Part shown: positions 1 to 8,285 of the stretch, one piece after another
Layout: the number at the start of each line of letters is the position of its first letter
Position numbering within the stretch: the stretch's first letter is position 1
Assembly: GCA_025774555.1 (NCBI GenBank)
Contig: JALGVT010000011.1
Location: 1 to 60,300, forward strand
From: a candidate division LCP-89 bacterium
GTDB taxonomy: Bacteria > Electryoneota > B3-LCP
Direction of reading: 5' to 3'
DNA: 60,300 nucleotides
Translations under genes and position numbers: made by a program
Notes under the pieces: model-generated
Told to the model about the DNA's origin: nothing
Seen by the model: only the letters and a program-made list of their open reading frames with translations
The model's database searches: none

Positions 1-391
1 GAACGCGGCATAAAGATACCGAGGTAGTAAAAAGTATCTGCTTAACTGGGCTGCGATGGAAGTGGGCTCCGTTCAAGAAGTCATCAATAGTATTCTTTAC
101 AAGATTGACTCTTACTCAACAACAGAGCATGTACATTAAAATCACCGCCATTGATGTTATGCCAGTCTCTTTAGAGACTTTGTGCTTGAGAGCTGGGCAT
201 GGGGTTTTAACCCCGTGCAAAACGTGCTGATAAAGGTCGTTGAAACAACTCCTGTTTGGGTAGCATTGGTTTTAACCAATTTAATTTTCGCGAGCGTCAG
301 AATTAATTCTGGCAGCAAGCACAGTCAACAAGGGGTAGTGCCATAGGCATCCCTCACGGGATTACCTCTTGTCCTGAAGGATGACAACAAC
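1..391. other. Gene-free left edge with short palindromes
   Basis: No convincing gene is visible. One frame is open from base 3 to about 230 but its translation looks unstructured, and a short frame at 56-139 has a stop just upstream. The palindrome GGGGTTTTAACCCC lies at 201-214, of the same style as the palindromes at 13470 and 13871, so this looks like repeat-rich intergenic DNA, possibly with a decayed gene end at 14-139. Confidence 0.5.
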
Positions 392-811
392 ATGAACATC
401 ATTACCGATAGCATCGACCTGTCAACTCGCGGTAATTGTGAAATTCACAATATCACCGGTCAGGCGCAGGAGATTGTTTCCAGCCACGGCATGACCGAGG
501 GGCAATTAATCCTCTTCTGTCCCGGCTCGACCGGCGGTTTGACGACTGTCGAATACGAGCCTGGACTGCTGAAAGATCTGCCCGAATTCTTCGAGGAGAT
601 CATCCCCTCGAACCGCCGTTACCATCACGACGATACCTGGCATGACGGCAACGGGCACTCGCACGTTCGAGCAACTCTGATCGGACCTTCGCTGGTTGTG
701 CCTTTCACAGAGGGAAGATTGACGCTGGGAACCTGGCAGCAGATAATCTTCATCGATTTCGACAATAAAGCTCGCAGCCGCAACATCGTCGCGCAGGTTA
801 TGGGTGAGTGA
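392..811 (+). CDS. YjbQ-family protein (secondary thiamine-phosphate synthase enzyme, UPF0047)
   Basis: A 139-residue single-domain protein of the YjbQ/UPF0047 family. The family hallmark is in the middle and C-terminal half: the His-rich stretch YHHDDTWHDGNGHSH (about residues 77-91) followed by LTLGTWQQI and a C-terminal strand. Some members have weak thiamine-phosphate synthase activity, but the physiological role is not settled. The length is normal for the family. The ATG at 392 follows a GAAGG about 11 bases upstream. It stands alone, 85 bases before the methyltransferase gene, and no thiamine genes are nearby, so a thiamine role is not supported by context. Confidence 0.85.
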   Translation: MNIITDSIDLSTRGNCEIHNITGQAQEIVSSHGMTEGQLILFCPGSTGGLTTVEYEPGLLKDLPEFFEEIIPSNRRYHHDDTWHDGNGHSHVRATLIGPSLVVPFTEGRLTLGTWQQIIFIDFDNKARSRNIVAQVMGE

Positions 812-896
812 TGAAAATTGACGGATGATGAAGAAAATCCAATTAGGTGAATTTTAAATATCTCTTATAATAGCATCGATATATACAGGTGAAATA

Positions 897-2612
897 ATGA
901 ACACCCTTTATTATGGCGATAATTTGTCCATCTTACGCGATTATATCGCTGATGATAGTATAGATTTGATCTACCTTGATCCTCCATTTAACTCAAAGGC
1001 TACGTATAACGTGCTTTTTAAATCGGCTACAGGAAGCGATTCACAGGCTCAGGTAACAGCATTTGAAGACACTTGGCATTGGACATCTGAAACCGCAGAA
1101 GCATTTGATCAGGTGATGTCATCTGGAAATTCTCAAGCATCCGAGATGCTTAGAGCCTTTAGAGAATTCATGGGCGAGAATGATATGATGGCATATTTAA
1201 CTATGATGGCGATTAGATTAATTGAGCTTCGTAGAGTTCTTAAACCAACAGGATGTTTGTTTCTTCATTGTGATCCCACCGCGAGCCATTATCTAAAAAT
1301 ACTGTTGGATGCTATCTTTTCGCCGCTTCAATGCCGGAATGAAATTGTATGGCGGCGTACTGGTTCACATAATAAATCAAGGCGATTTGGTCCAATTCAT
1401 GATATTATACATTTCTATACGAAGACAGATAACTATTATTTTAAAACATGCTACACCCCATACTCTCTCGGGCATGTGGAAAGTTATTTTAAAAAAAAGG
1501 ATGAAGGAGGTCGATATTGGACAAACGCATTAACAGGGGCAGGTATTAGAAAAGGATTGAGCGGCAAGAATTGGCGGACTTTTAATCCAACGGGGAAGAA
1601 TCGCCATTGGGCTATTCCGAGTAAAATCATAGATTACTTAGGTATCAATCCAAATCTCAACACTCTTGAAAAGCTGGACTTGCTAGAAGAAGCGGGTTTT
1701 TTATTATTACCATCAAAAAACTCAGATGCGATGCCTACATATAAACAATATCTCAATCAAAGTCCGGGCATCCCATTTCAGGATATTTGGGCGTATCAGC
1801 CTCACACTCGAGGGACTCTCTATAATGAGGACGCAGGCATTGATGAGGATGTCAGATGGCTTAGTAAGCAAGGGGATTCCGAGCGCTTGGGATACCCAAC
1901 TCAAAAACCGGTCGGGCTATTGGAGCGTATCATACAGACTGCTTGTCCTAAGGGTGGTATTGTATTGGATCCATTCTGCGGTTGTGGTACAACCATTCAT
2001 ACCGCCGAAAAGCAAAATCGTCCCTGGATCGGTATTGATATTACTCATCTTGCAATATCGCTTATTGAGCGTCGTCTCGCAGATGCTTTCCCGAAAACTC
2101 GGTATCAAGTACACGGAACCCCGAAAGATTTAGGTGGTGCAGTTGATCTTGCCGATCGTAGTAAGTATGAATTTCAATGGTGGGTTACGAATCTAGTTAA
2201 TGGTATTCCCTTTGGTGGTAAAAAGAAGGGAGCTGATCAAGGTATTGACGGCATCATATACTTTAAACCTGATACAAAGAGAACTCAAAAAGCCATAATT
2301 TCTGTAAAAGGTGGACAAAATGTTTCTGTTGAAATGATAAGAAGCCTTATTGCTGTGTGCAAGCAGCAAAAGTCACCTATCGGTATTTTTATCACCCTTG
2401 CACCTCCAACTCGCCAAATGAGAAAAACAGCTGCTTCTGAGGGTTTCTATGATACCGATTTTGGCAGATTCCCTCGGATTCAAATTTTAACTGTGGATCA
2501 GCTATTTATGGGTGCTCGTCCTCTACTTCCTTATCTTGATCCAAGCGCTTCTTTCAAGCAGGCAAAAATTGAGGACACTGAGTCTCGCAAACAGGCAAAA
2601 CTATTTGAATAG
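897..2612 (+). CDS. Beta-class DNA methyltransferase with C-terminal PD-(D/E)XK-like nuclease domain
   Basis: A 571-residue site-specific DNA methyltransferase. The catalytic motif DPPF is at residues 28-31 and the S-adenosylmethionine motif LDPFCGCGTT is at about 357-366, so motif IV precedes motif I, which is the permuted beta-class order of N6-adenine or N4-cytosine enzymes. The C-terminal part after about residue 420 holds GADQGIDG (about 445-452) and AIISVKGG (about 466-473), which looks like the D...xxK core of Mrr-type nuclease folds, with Ser where Glu or Gln is usual. That would make it a one-chain modification-restriction protein; the nuclease call is inference. The gene is more AT-rich than its neighbours and has no specificity or restriction partner beside it, consistent with horizontal transfer. 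Confidence 0.85.
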   Translation: MNTLYYGDNLSILRDYIADDSIDLIYLDPPFNSKATYNVLFKSATGSDSQAQVTAFEDTWHWTSETAEAFDQVMSSGNSQASEMLRAFREFMGENDMMAYLTMMAIRLIELRRVLKPTGCLFLHCDPTASHYLKILLDAIFSPLQCRNEIVWRRTGSHNKSRRFGPIHDIIHFYTKTDNYYFKTCYTPYSLGHVESYFKKKDEGGRYWTNALTGAGIRKGLSGKNWRTFNPTGKNRHWAIPSKIIDYLGINPNLNTLEKLDLLEEAGFLLLPSKNSDAMPTYKQYLNQSPGIPFQDIWAYQPHTRGTLYNEDAGIDEDVRWLSKQGDSERLGYPTQKPVGLLERIIQTACPKGGIVLDPFCGCGTTIHTAEKQNRPWIGIDITHLAISLIERRLADAFPKTRYQVHGTPKDLGGAVDLADRSKYEFQWWVTNLVNGIPFGGKKKGADQGIDGIIYFKPDTKRTQKAIISVKGGQNVSVEMIRSLIAVCKQQKSPIGIFITLAPPTRQMRKTAASEGFYDTDFGRFPRIQILTVDQLFMGARPLLPYLDPSASFKQAKIEDTESRKQAKLFE

Positions 2613-2805
2613 AAATATCCTCTTTATCTGATATTATGTATTCGTATATCTTCTCATATATATGTAGTTATTATTATGTTATATGACTAGATATAGGTTA
2701 GAGGTGTAGGTTCTCTTCCTTCTTGGGGTTGGGATTGTTTGCTGGATATGTTAGAAGTGGGGGTAACCCTCTACCCCGTTTTAATAGATAATAAATCAAT
2801 AACCA

Positions 2806-3447
2806 TTGAAAACCAAAATAAAACCCTTCGTATTCTGGCTGTCTGTCTATGCCTTCCGACTGATCAGCGCTCTGTACTTTCGAGGCAGCGGGCGCGGACG
2901 GAAGAACTATCCGAAATCAGGTGCGTTCATCATCGCCATGAATCACAACAGTCTGATTGATATCCCGGCAATGTCGTTCGCTATTGACCGTCCTGCCTAC
3001 ACCATGGTCAAGGAATCGCTCTTTAAGATACCTGTACTTAATTGGTGGATGAGAAGCATCGGTTTCTTCCCGGTGCGGCGCGGCGCCGGAGATAGACAGG
3101 CTATCGAATTTTCCAGGAGCGTCATCAAGAATGGCGATGTGCTCGTTTTAGCTCCAGAAGGAACCCGTCGCAGGAATAAACCGGGAAAACCGCGCGCTCA
3201 TACCGGCATAGTGCGTTTGGCGCAGGAGTTTCAGTGTCCGATAGTGCCGGTCGGAGTAAGGGGAACCCGCAACATCCTGCCGCCGGATGCGGTGATCCCT
3301 CGACCCCGTAAATTGAGCGTGATCGTTGGTGAGCCTATCACTCTGGAACCGATCGATCTAAGTGCCAAGGACAAGGATCGTATTCAGGAACAGGCTGATT
3401 ATATAATGAACGCGGTGTATCAGCTTTCCGGTGAGAGTTACAACTGA
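2806..3447 (+). CDS. plsC: 1-acyl-sn-glycerol-3-phosphate acyltransferase (PlsC family)
   Basis: A 213-residue membrane-associated acyltransferase that makes phosphatidic acid from lysophosphatidic acid in phospholipid synthesis. The catalytic NHxxxxD motif is seen as NHNSLID (about residues 46-52), and the substrate-binding EGTR motif as APEGTRRR (about 119-126). A hydrophobic N-terminal helix (residues 7-25) precedes the domain. The start is a TTG at 2806 with no clear ribosome-binding site, so the exact N-terminus is uncertain; no ATG lies between it and the catalytic motif except the one inside it. It sits 15 bases before hutI with no functional link. Confidence 0.88.
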   Translation: MKTKIKPFVFWLSVYAFRLISALYFRGSGRGRKNYPKSGAFIIAMNHNSLIDIPAMSFAIDRPAYTMVKESLFKIPVLNWWMRSIGFFPVRRGAGDRQAIEFSRSVIKNGDVLVLAPEGTRRRNKPGKPRAHTGIVRLAQEFQCPIVPVGVRGTRNILPPDAVIPRPRKLSVIVGEPITLEPIDLSAKDKDRIQEQADYIMNAVYQLSGESYN

Positions 3448-3462
3448 TTCTACATATCTATC

Positions 3463-4677
3463 ATGCCAACCTGTATAAAAAACATTGGATTGCTTCTTAA
3501 TCCGAAAGCGGATGGAAGCTGGGATGAACTGTGCAACGCTGTCCTCCTCTTCGATGCTGAAATCATCCGCTATGGAGACGAATCTGATATTCTGGCGGAC
3601 CTTGAAGAGGGGACTGAAATCATTGATGCGGGCGGCTGTCTGGTAACGCCCGGTCTGGTGGATAGTCATACGCATCCGGCTTTTGCGGAACCGCGAGCCG
3701 CTGAATTTGAGATGCGCAACCAGGGGAAGAACTATCAGGAAATCGCCGCATCGGGCGGCGGTATCCGCTCATCCGTAAGGACACTGCGCGCAATATCGGA
3801 AGACGAGCTTGTCCGTAGAATGTTACCGAGGCTCGACCGGTTTCTCGAATTCGGCATCACCACCATTGAAGCGAAATCAGGTTATGGACTGTCGCTCGAT
3901 GATGAATTGAAACAACTTCGCGCCATTGATCGTTGTAATAAACAGCGCCCGCTGGATCTGGTGCCGACTCTTTTAGCGGCTCATGAAGTGCCCGATGAAT
4001 ACCGGGACAACCGGCGGAAATATCTGGATATAGTTACTGAAGAGATCATCCCTGCCGCCGCTGATCAGAAACTGGCGCAGTTCTGTGACGTTTTCTGCGA
4101 AGAAGGCGTATTCTCGTTGGAAGAATCCCGACAGGTTTTAGAAGCAGGACTGAAACACGGATTGATACCTAAGATACATGCGGATCAGCTCTCATCTACC
4201 GGCGGAGCCGAATTAGCCGCTGAAGTCGGCGCAGCTTCCGCTGACCATATAGATTACATCACCGATGAAGGCATCCAAAAGATGATAGATGCAGGCGTTG
4301 TGTTCACGCTGCTGCCGGGCGCGGTTATCTTCCTCGGACTCACCCGCTATCCGCCGGCGCGCCGCATTCTTGATCGAGGCGGGAGTATTTCAATTGCGAC
4401 CGATTTCAATCCCGGCAGTTCAGCGACTCAGAACTTGCAGCTTATGATGACCTTAGCGGGCGTTTTCTGCGGAATGACAGTCAGAGAAACACTCTGGTCA
4501 TCGACCCGGGGGGGAGCTATGGCGCTGAAAATGGATGACAGGATCGGTTCTCTGGATACCGGCAGCGCTGCCGACATAGTAATCTGGAATTGCGATGATG
4601 AGCGCTTGATTCCTTACTATTTTGGAATGAATCAGGTAAAAACCGTCTTTAAGAACGGTTCAGCCATCACTCTATAA
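3463..4677 (+). CDS. hutI: Imidazolonepropionase
   Basis: A 404-residue amidohydrolase that opens imidazolone-5-propionate to formiminoglutamate, the third step of histidine degradation. The N-terminal metal motif reads DSHTHPAF (about residues 66-73), followed by the HutI signature NQGKNYQEIAASGGGI, then a catalytic His in AAHEVP, a second in KIHADQLS, and the C-terminal ATDFNPGSS with the metal-binding Asp. The length is normal. No hutH, hutU or hutG is in the window, so it is an orphan here; the other steps must be elsewhere or the enzyme acts on another substrate. Starts with ATG 15 bases after plsC. Confidence 0.93.
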   Translation: MPTCIKNIGLLLNPKADGSWDELCNAVLLFDAEIIRYGDESDILADLEEGTEIIDAGGCLVTPGLVDSHTHPAFAEPRAAEFEMRNQGKNYQEIAASGGGIRSSVRTLRAISEDELVRRMLPRLDRFLEFGITTIEAKSGYGLSLDDELKQLRAIDRCNKQRPLDLVPTLLAAHEVPDEYRDNRRKYLDIVTEEIIPAAADQKLAQFCDVFCEEGVFSLEESRQVLEAGLKHGLIPKIHADQLSSTGGAELAAEVGAASADHIDYITDEGIQKMIDAGVVFTLLPGAVIFLGLTRYPPARRILDRGGSISIATDFNPGSSATQNLQLMMTLAGVFCGMTVRETLWSSTRGGAMALKMDDRIGSLDTGSAADIVIWNCDDERLIPYYFGMNQVKTVFKNGSAITL

Positions 4678-4730
4678 AACTATCTAATCGAAGCCAATTA
4701 ATACCCAGATAAATATTCGGATTTGATCCG

Positions 4731-5780
4731 ATGAAAAGCAGTAAGATAAAATCGAAAAAGCACATCACTCCTCGGAATTGGACTCTTTTTGGTTTTGAAC
4801 TCGAGGAGAGACTGGGCGATCTGTTTCCGGTGGAAGAGACGCTGAATATTTTCAGTGATATTCTCAAAAATCAGGTACCCTACGACTACCTCGAAATCAT
4901 GATGCTGCCTGGTTCACAGGGCGACGATGCCGAGCCATCCAATTGGGTCCGTAATGATACGGGATATGGAGGAAAACTGCTCTCAATCATTTTAAATGAT
5001 AGATTTATACACGGGCTGCCCCGGCGGCGGCAGCCAGCGGTCATATCCCTTGAGAAGTGCAATGCCACTGTGACCAATCCTGAACTACTTCGGGTTATGG
5101 AATTGCATCGGGGCATTCTAATTCCCGTTCTACAGGGGAATAGGGCGCAGGGTGTTATAATGCTGTTTTTCCAAAAACAGCGTACTTTCGATGCTGAGAC
5201 GAAGCGGTGGTTGATGATATCCGCCCAAATACTCTACCGAGCGTTGAATCGGTCTGAACGCTTCTTTGCGGCAAAGAAAATGGCGACCATAGACGGACTT
5301 ACCGGACTATACAATCACAGCTACTTCATGGGACAACTCCAGAAAGAGTTCACCCGTGCCAGACGCTACCGCAATTGGCTGTCTCTGATTATGATCGACA
5401 TTGACCATTTCAAGGAATACAATGACAACAATGGTCATTTAGCAGGCGATAGGGTCTTGATCCGCGTTGCGCAGACCATCAAGAAATCCGTCCGTGAAAT
5501 GGATCTGGTGGCGAGATGGGGTGGGGAAGAATTCGCCCTCCTGCTGCCGGAAATCAACCTGAAGAACGGTATGATTGTCGCAGAGAAAATCCGTAAGGGA
5601 GTGGAATCCCAGCGGTTTAGAAATGAAAAACAACAACCCTCTGGTAAATTAACCATCTCTTTAGGCGTTGCCGAGAACTCATCCAGCCTGAAAACCTACC
5701 GCGATATGTTTAAAAAGGCGGATTCAGCCCTGTATCAAGCCAAGCACGAAGGCAGAAATCGCTGCGCATTTGTAAAGTAG
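4731..5780 (+). CDS. Diguanylate cyclase with GAF-like sensor domain
   Basis: A 349-residue signalling protein making cyclic di-GMP from GTP. Residues about 20-175 form a GAF-like sensor region; the GGDEF domain follows from DGLTGLYNHSYF (about 187-198). The active-site loop is RWGGEEF (about 261-267), and an RxxD inhibitory site, REMD, lies five residues before it, so product feedback is expected. There is no transmembrane helix or signal peptide, so the protein is cytosolic. What the GAF region binds cannot be told. It lies between hutI and glgA and may be a single-gene transcript. Confidence 0.92.
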   Translation: MKSSKIKSKKHITPRNWTLFGFELEERLGDLFPVEETLNIFSDILKNQVPYDYLEIMMLPGSQGDDAEPSNWVRNDTGYGGKLLSIILNDRFIHGLPRRRQPAVISLEKCNATVTNPELLRVMELHRGILIPVLQGNRAQGVIMLFFQKQRTFDAETKRWLMISAQILYRALNRSERFFAAKKMATIDGLTGLYNHSYFMGQLQKEFTRARRYRNWLSLIMIDIDHFKEYNDNNGHLAGDRVLIRVAQTIKKSVREMDLVARWGGEEFALLLPEINLKNGMIVAEKIRKGVESQRFRNEKQQPSGKLTISLGVAENSSSLKTYRDMFKKADSALYQAKHEGRNRCAFVK

Positions 5781-5790
5781 AAGTTAGTTC

Positions 5791-5804
5791 TTGATATAAA
5801 TCAA
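5791..5804 (+). promoter_or_regulatory. FNR/CRP-type binding site candidate upstream of glgA
   Basis: TTGATATAAATCAA matches the TTGAT-N4-ATCAA consensus of FNR-type regulators exactly. It lies 64 bases before the glgA ATG, in the gap after the GGDEF gene. No FNR-family gene is in the window, so the regulator is unknown. Confidence 0.45.
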
Positions 5805-5867
5805 AAAATATCATATATTAAGATAAACGAGAAGTCATCAAGTAATTATTTCATCTGAACGGTTCCA

Positions 5868-7355
5868 ATGCCAGATAAAAAATTAAAAATCCTGTTCGCA
5901 GCCAGCGAAGTAGTCCCTTTTGCCAAAACCGGCGGACTGGCAGACGTCGCCAGCGCACTTCCCAAGCAGTTAAAACTGCTGGGACATGACGTCCGCGTAT
6001 TCATGCCGAAATACAAAACCATCAACACTACCAAATTTAAACTTCGTGAAGTGATCCGGCTGCGTGAGATCGACGTCCCTATGGGCGATAAAACTCATAG
6101 AATATCTGTGAAATCTGCCTTTATCCCGGGAACGAAAGTACACGCATATTTTATCGAGCATCCTGATTTTTTCAACCGTGAATCTCTATATGTCGATCCA
6201 GAGACCGGAAAGGATTATAAAGATAACGACGGACGTTTCCTGTTCTTCGCCCGCAGCTTGTTGGAGATAGCCAAAACCTTGAGCTGGCAGCCCGATGTAA
6301 TCCATTGCAATGACTGGCAGACAGCGGTCGTCCCGCTATATTTGAAAACGCTTTATAAGGATGATCCATTCTTCAGTGAAACCAAAACGGTGCTCTCCAT
6401 TCATAATGTCGGCTATCAGGGGAACTTCAAACCGTCCGCAGTGAAGTTAGGAGGTTTCCCCGAAGAACTGTTCCAACCCTTGTCACCCATTGAGTTTTAT
6501 GGCAAGTTCAACTTCCTTAAGACCGGAATTAAATATAGCGATATAGTGACCACTGTCAGCGCTAAGTATGCCCGGGAGATCCAGACCAGCTCCGAATATG
6601 GCTTTGGTTTGGAAGGCGTTTTGCATGACCGTAAGAAAGATCTTTTCGGTATCTTAAACGGCATTGACGACGACATCTGGAATCCCGAAAAAGACGATCT
6701 CATCAACACCTCTTTCTCTAAAGATACGCTTGAGGACAAAGAGAAAAACAAAAAAGCGCTTCTCAATAAATGCGGCTTTAGCTACCATCCCGATACGCCG
6801 CTGATCGGGATTATCTCACGCCTCGCCGATCAGAAAGGATTCGATCTGATCGCGAAGGTGCTCGCTAAAATTGCCGCGTTTGACATGCAGATGGTGATTT
6901 TAGGCACGGGCGATCAGAAGTACCATGATCTTTTCACTAAAGCCGCTGAAAAATATCCAGACAAGTTCTCGGTTCACCTGACTTTCAACAACCAGCTCGC
7001 GCACCAGATTGAAGCGGGTTGTGATATGTTCCTCATGCCCTCGCGTTATGAACCGTGCGGCTTAAATCAGATGTACAGCTTCATGTACGGGACGGTTCCC
7101 ATTGTCCGAGCAACCGGAGGTCTGGCGGATACCGTTATAGATCTGGACAAAAAGCCTAAGAAGGGCACCGGTTTCACCTTCGAGAAGTATGACGCCAAGA
7201 AGATGCTCGATGCCATTAAAAGGGCTTTAAAGCATTATTCTGATAAAGAAGGTTGGCGCAAACTCCAGATACGCGGCATGAGTCAGGATTTTACCTGGAA
7301 GAAATCCGCCCAACGGTACATCGAGATCTATCAGAAAGCTCTGAACAAAACTTAG
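5868..7355 (+). CDS. glgA: Glycogen synthase (GT5 family, ADP-glucose)
   Basis: A 495-residue glycosyltransferase elongating alpha-1,4-glucan from ADP-glucose. The N-terminal nucleotide-sugar loop KTGGLADV is at residues 20-27, and the C-terminal domain has PSRYEPCGLNQM with the conserved Glu/Cys and the following TGGLADTV. Length and two-domain layout are normal for bacterial GlgA. No glgB, glgC or glgP is in the window. It precedes the secreted NHL protein by 36 bases but the products are unrelated. A palindromic FNR-type site upstream hints at oxygen or redox control. Confidence 0.95.
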   Translation: MPDKKLKILFAASEVVPFAKTGGLADVASALPKQLKLLGHDVRVFMPKYKTINTTKFKLREVIRLREIDVPMGDKTHRISVKSAFIPGTKVHAYFIEHPDFFNRESLYVDPETGKDYKDNDGRFLFFARSLLEIAKTLSWQPDVIHCNDWQTAVVPLYLKTLYKDDPFFSETKTVLSIHNVGYQGNFKPSAVKLGGFPEELFQPLSPIEFYGKFNFLKTGIKYSDIVTTVSAKYAREIQTSSEYGFGLEGVLHDRKKDLFGILNGIDDDIWNPEKDDLINTSFSKDTLEDKEKNKKALLNKCGFSYHPDTPLIGIISRLADQKGFDLIAKVLAKIAAFDMQMVILGTGDQKYHDLFTKAAEKYPDKFSVHLTFNNQLAHQIEAGCDMFLMPSRYEPCGLNQMYSFMYGTVPIVRATGGLADTVIDLDKKPKKGTGFTFEKYDAKKMLDAIKRALKHYSDKEGWRKLQIRGMSQDFTWKKSAQRYIEIYQKALNKT

Positions 7356-7391
7356 ATTGAAAGCAGGAAATAATACCCGGCAGTAAGAACT

Positions 7392-8285
7392 ATGCGTTTT
7401 CCCCTTTTTTTTACCGGGATCTTTCTCTTTGCTATCTCAACTGCCGCCGGGTTTCAGTTGGAAAAGCTCGCTACTCTCTCCCCCCCCTACAACGGATATA
7501 ATCCGCAAAGTCCTATTGCGTTTGCCTTAAGTCCAACAGAACATATCTACCTTCTCGACTCACGCCTTGCCATCATTGTTGAAATCAATCAGCAAGGCGC
7601 TGTCTTAAAACAGTTCGGGGGACCTGGAACAGGCGTCGAACAGTTCAACGATCCCGCCGATCTATGCGTGCTTTCAGGTCTGGATGTTTTCATTGCCGAC
7701 CGCAGCAACGACCGTATTGTAAGGCTCGACCGCGAATTGAACTACCTTGCAGAATATAGAACCCTGGAGGGAACCTCATACGACCTCTCTTTCGAAAATC
7801 CGCAGTCCATTCTTCTCACTCCCAGAGGCGATCTCTTCATTGCCGACGGCGGCAACGACCGCATCCTTAAAATCGATCCCTCTGGCAGACCGATTTTCTC
7901 CTTCGGCGAATATGGAGACGCTCGCGGAGCGCTGCTGGGATTAGTCCGCCTTGAATTGGACCCGAGGGAAGGGCTCTGGGTATTGGATCAGGCCGGTCAT
8001 GTCATACGCTTTGACGAATACGGTGGATATATCCTCCAACTTCAATCCGAATATTCCGGTATGCCAACGGGGTTGGCGATTTCAGAAGATGCCGTTTGGG
8101 TCTGTTCCGATTCGCTGATCTGGTGTTACGACAGGAACGAACGCCAATCAGCCGAATATAATCCGAATCAACTCTCCATAGAGGCGGGAACTACTCCAGT
8201 TGATATCGCCTTCAGGAATCAACAGTTGTGGATTCTGGGATCCGATGGCGCCATTTACCGTTATAAAATCGATCCGGCAAGATGA
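7392..8285 (+). CDS. Secreted NHL-repeat beta-propeller protein
   Basis: A 297-residue protein with an N-terminal signal peptide (hydrophobic residues 4-19) followed by NHL-type repeats such as FNDPADLCVL, FIADRSNDRIVRLD and FIADGGNDRILKID, which predict a beta-propeller in the periplasm or on the cell surface. Such propellers usually act as binding platforms rather than enzymes. The stop codon overlaps the start of the next gene (ATGA at 8282-8285), implying translational coupling to the large outer-membrane protein. The ligand is unknown. Confidence 0.8.
   Translation: MRFPLFFTGIFLFAISTAAGFQLEKLATLSPPYNGYNPQSPIAFALSPTEHIYLLDSRLAIIVEINQQGAVLKQFGGPGTGVEQFNDPADLCVLSGLDVFIADRSNDRIVRLDRELNYLAEYRTLEGTSYDLSFENPQSILLTPRGDLFIADGGNDRILKIDPSGRPIFSFGEYGDARGALLGLVRLELDPREGLWVLDQAGHVIRFDEYGGYILQLQSEYSGMPTGLAISEDAVWVCSDSLIWCYDRNERQSAEYNPNQLSIEAGTTPVDIAFRNQQLWILGSDGAIYRYKIDPAR

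Noticed and set aside
3..230. Open frame at the left edge
   Set aside because: It is not protein-like and has no recognisable family; a second short frame (56-139) is closed by a nearby upstream stop.
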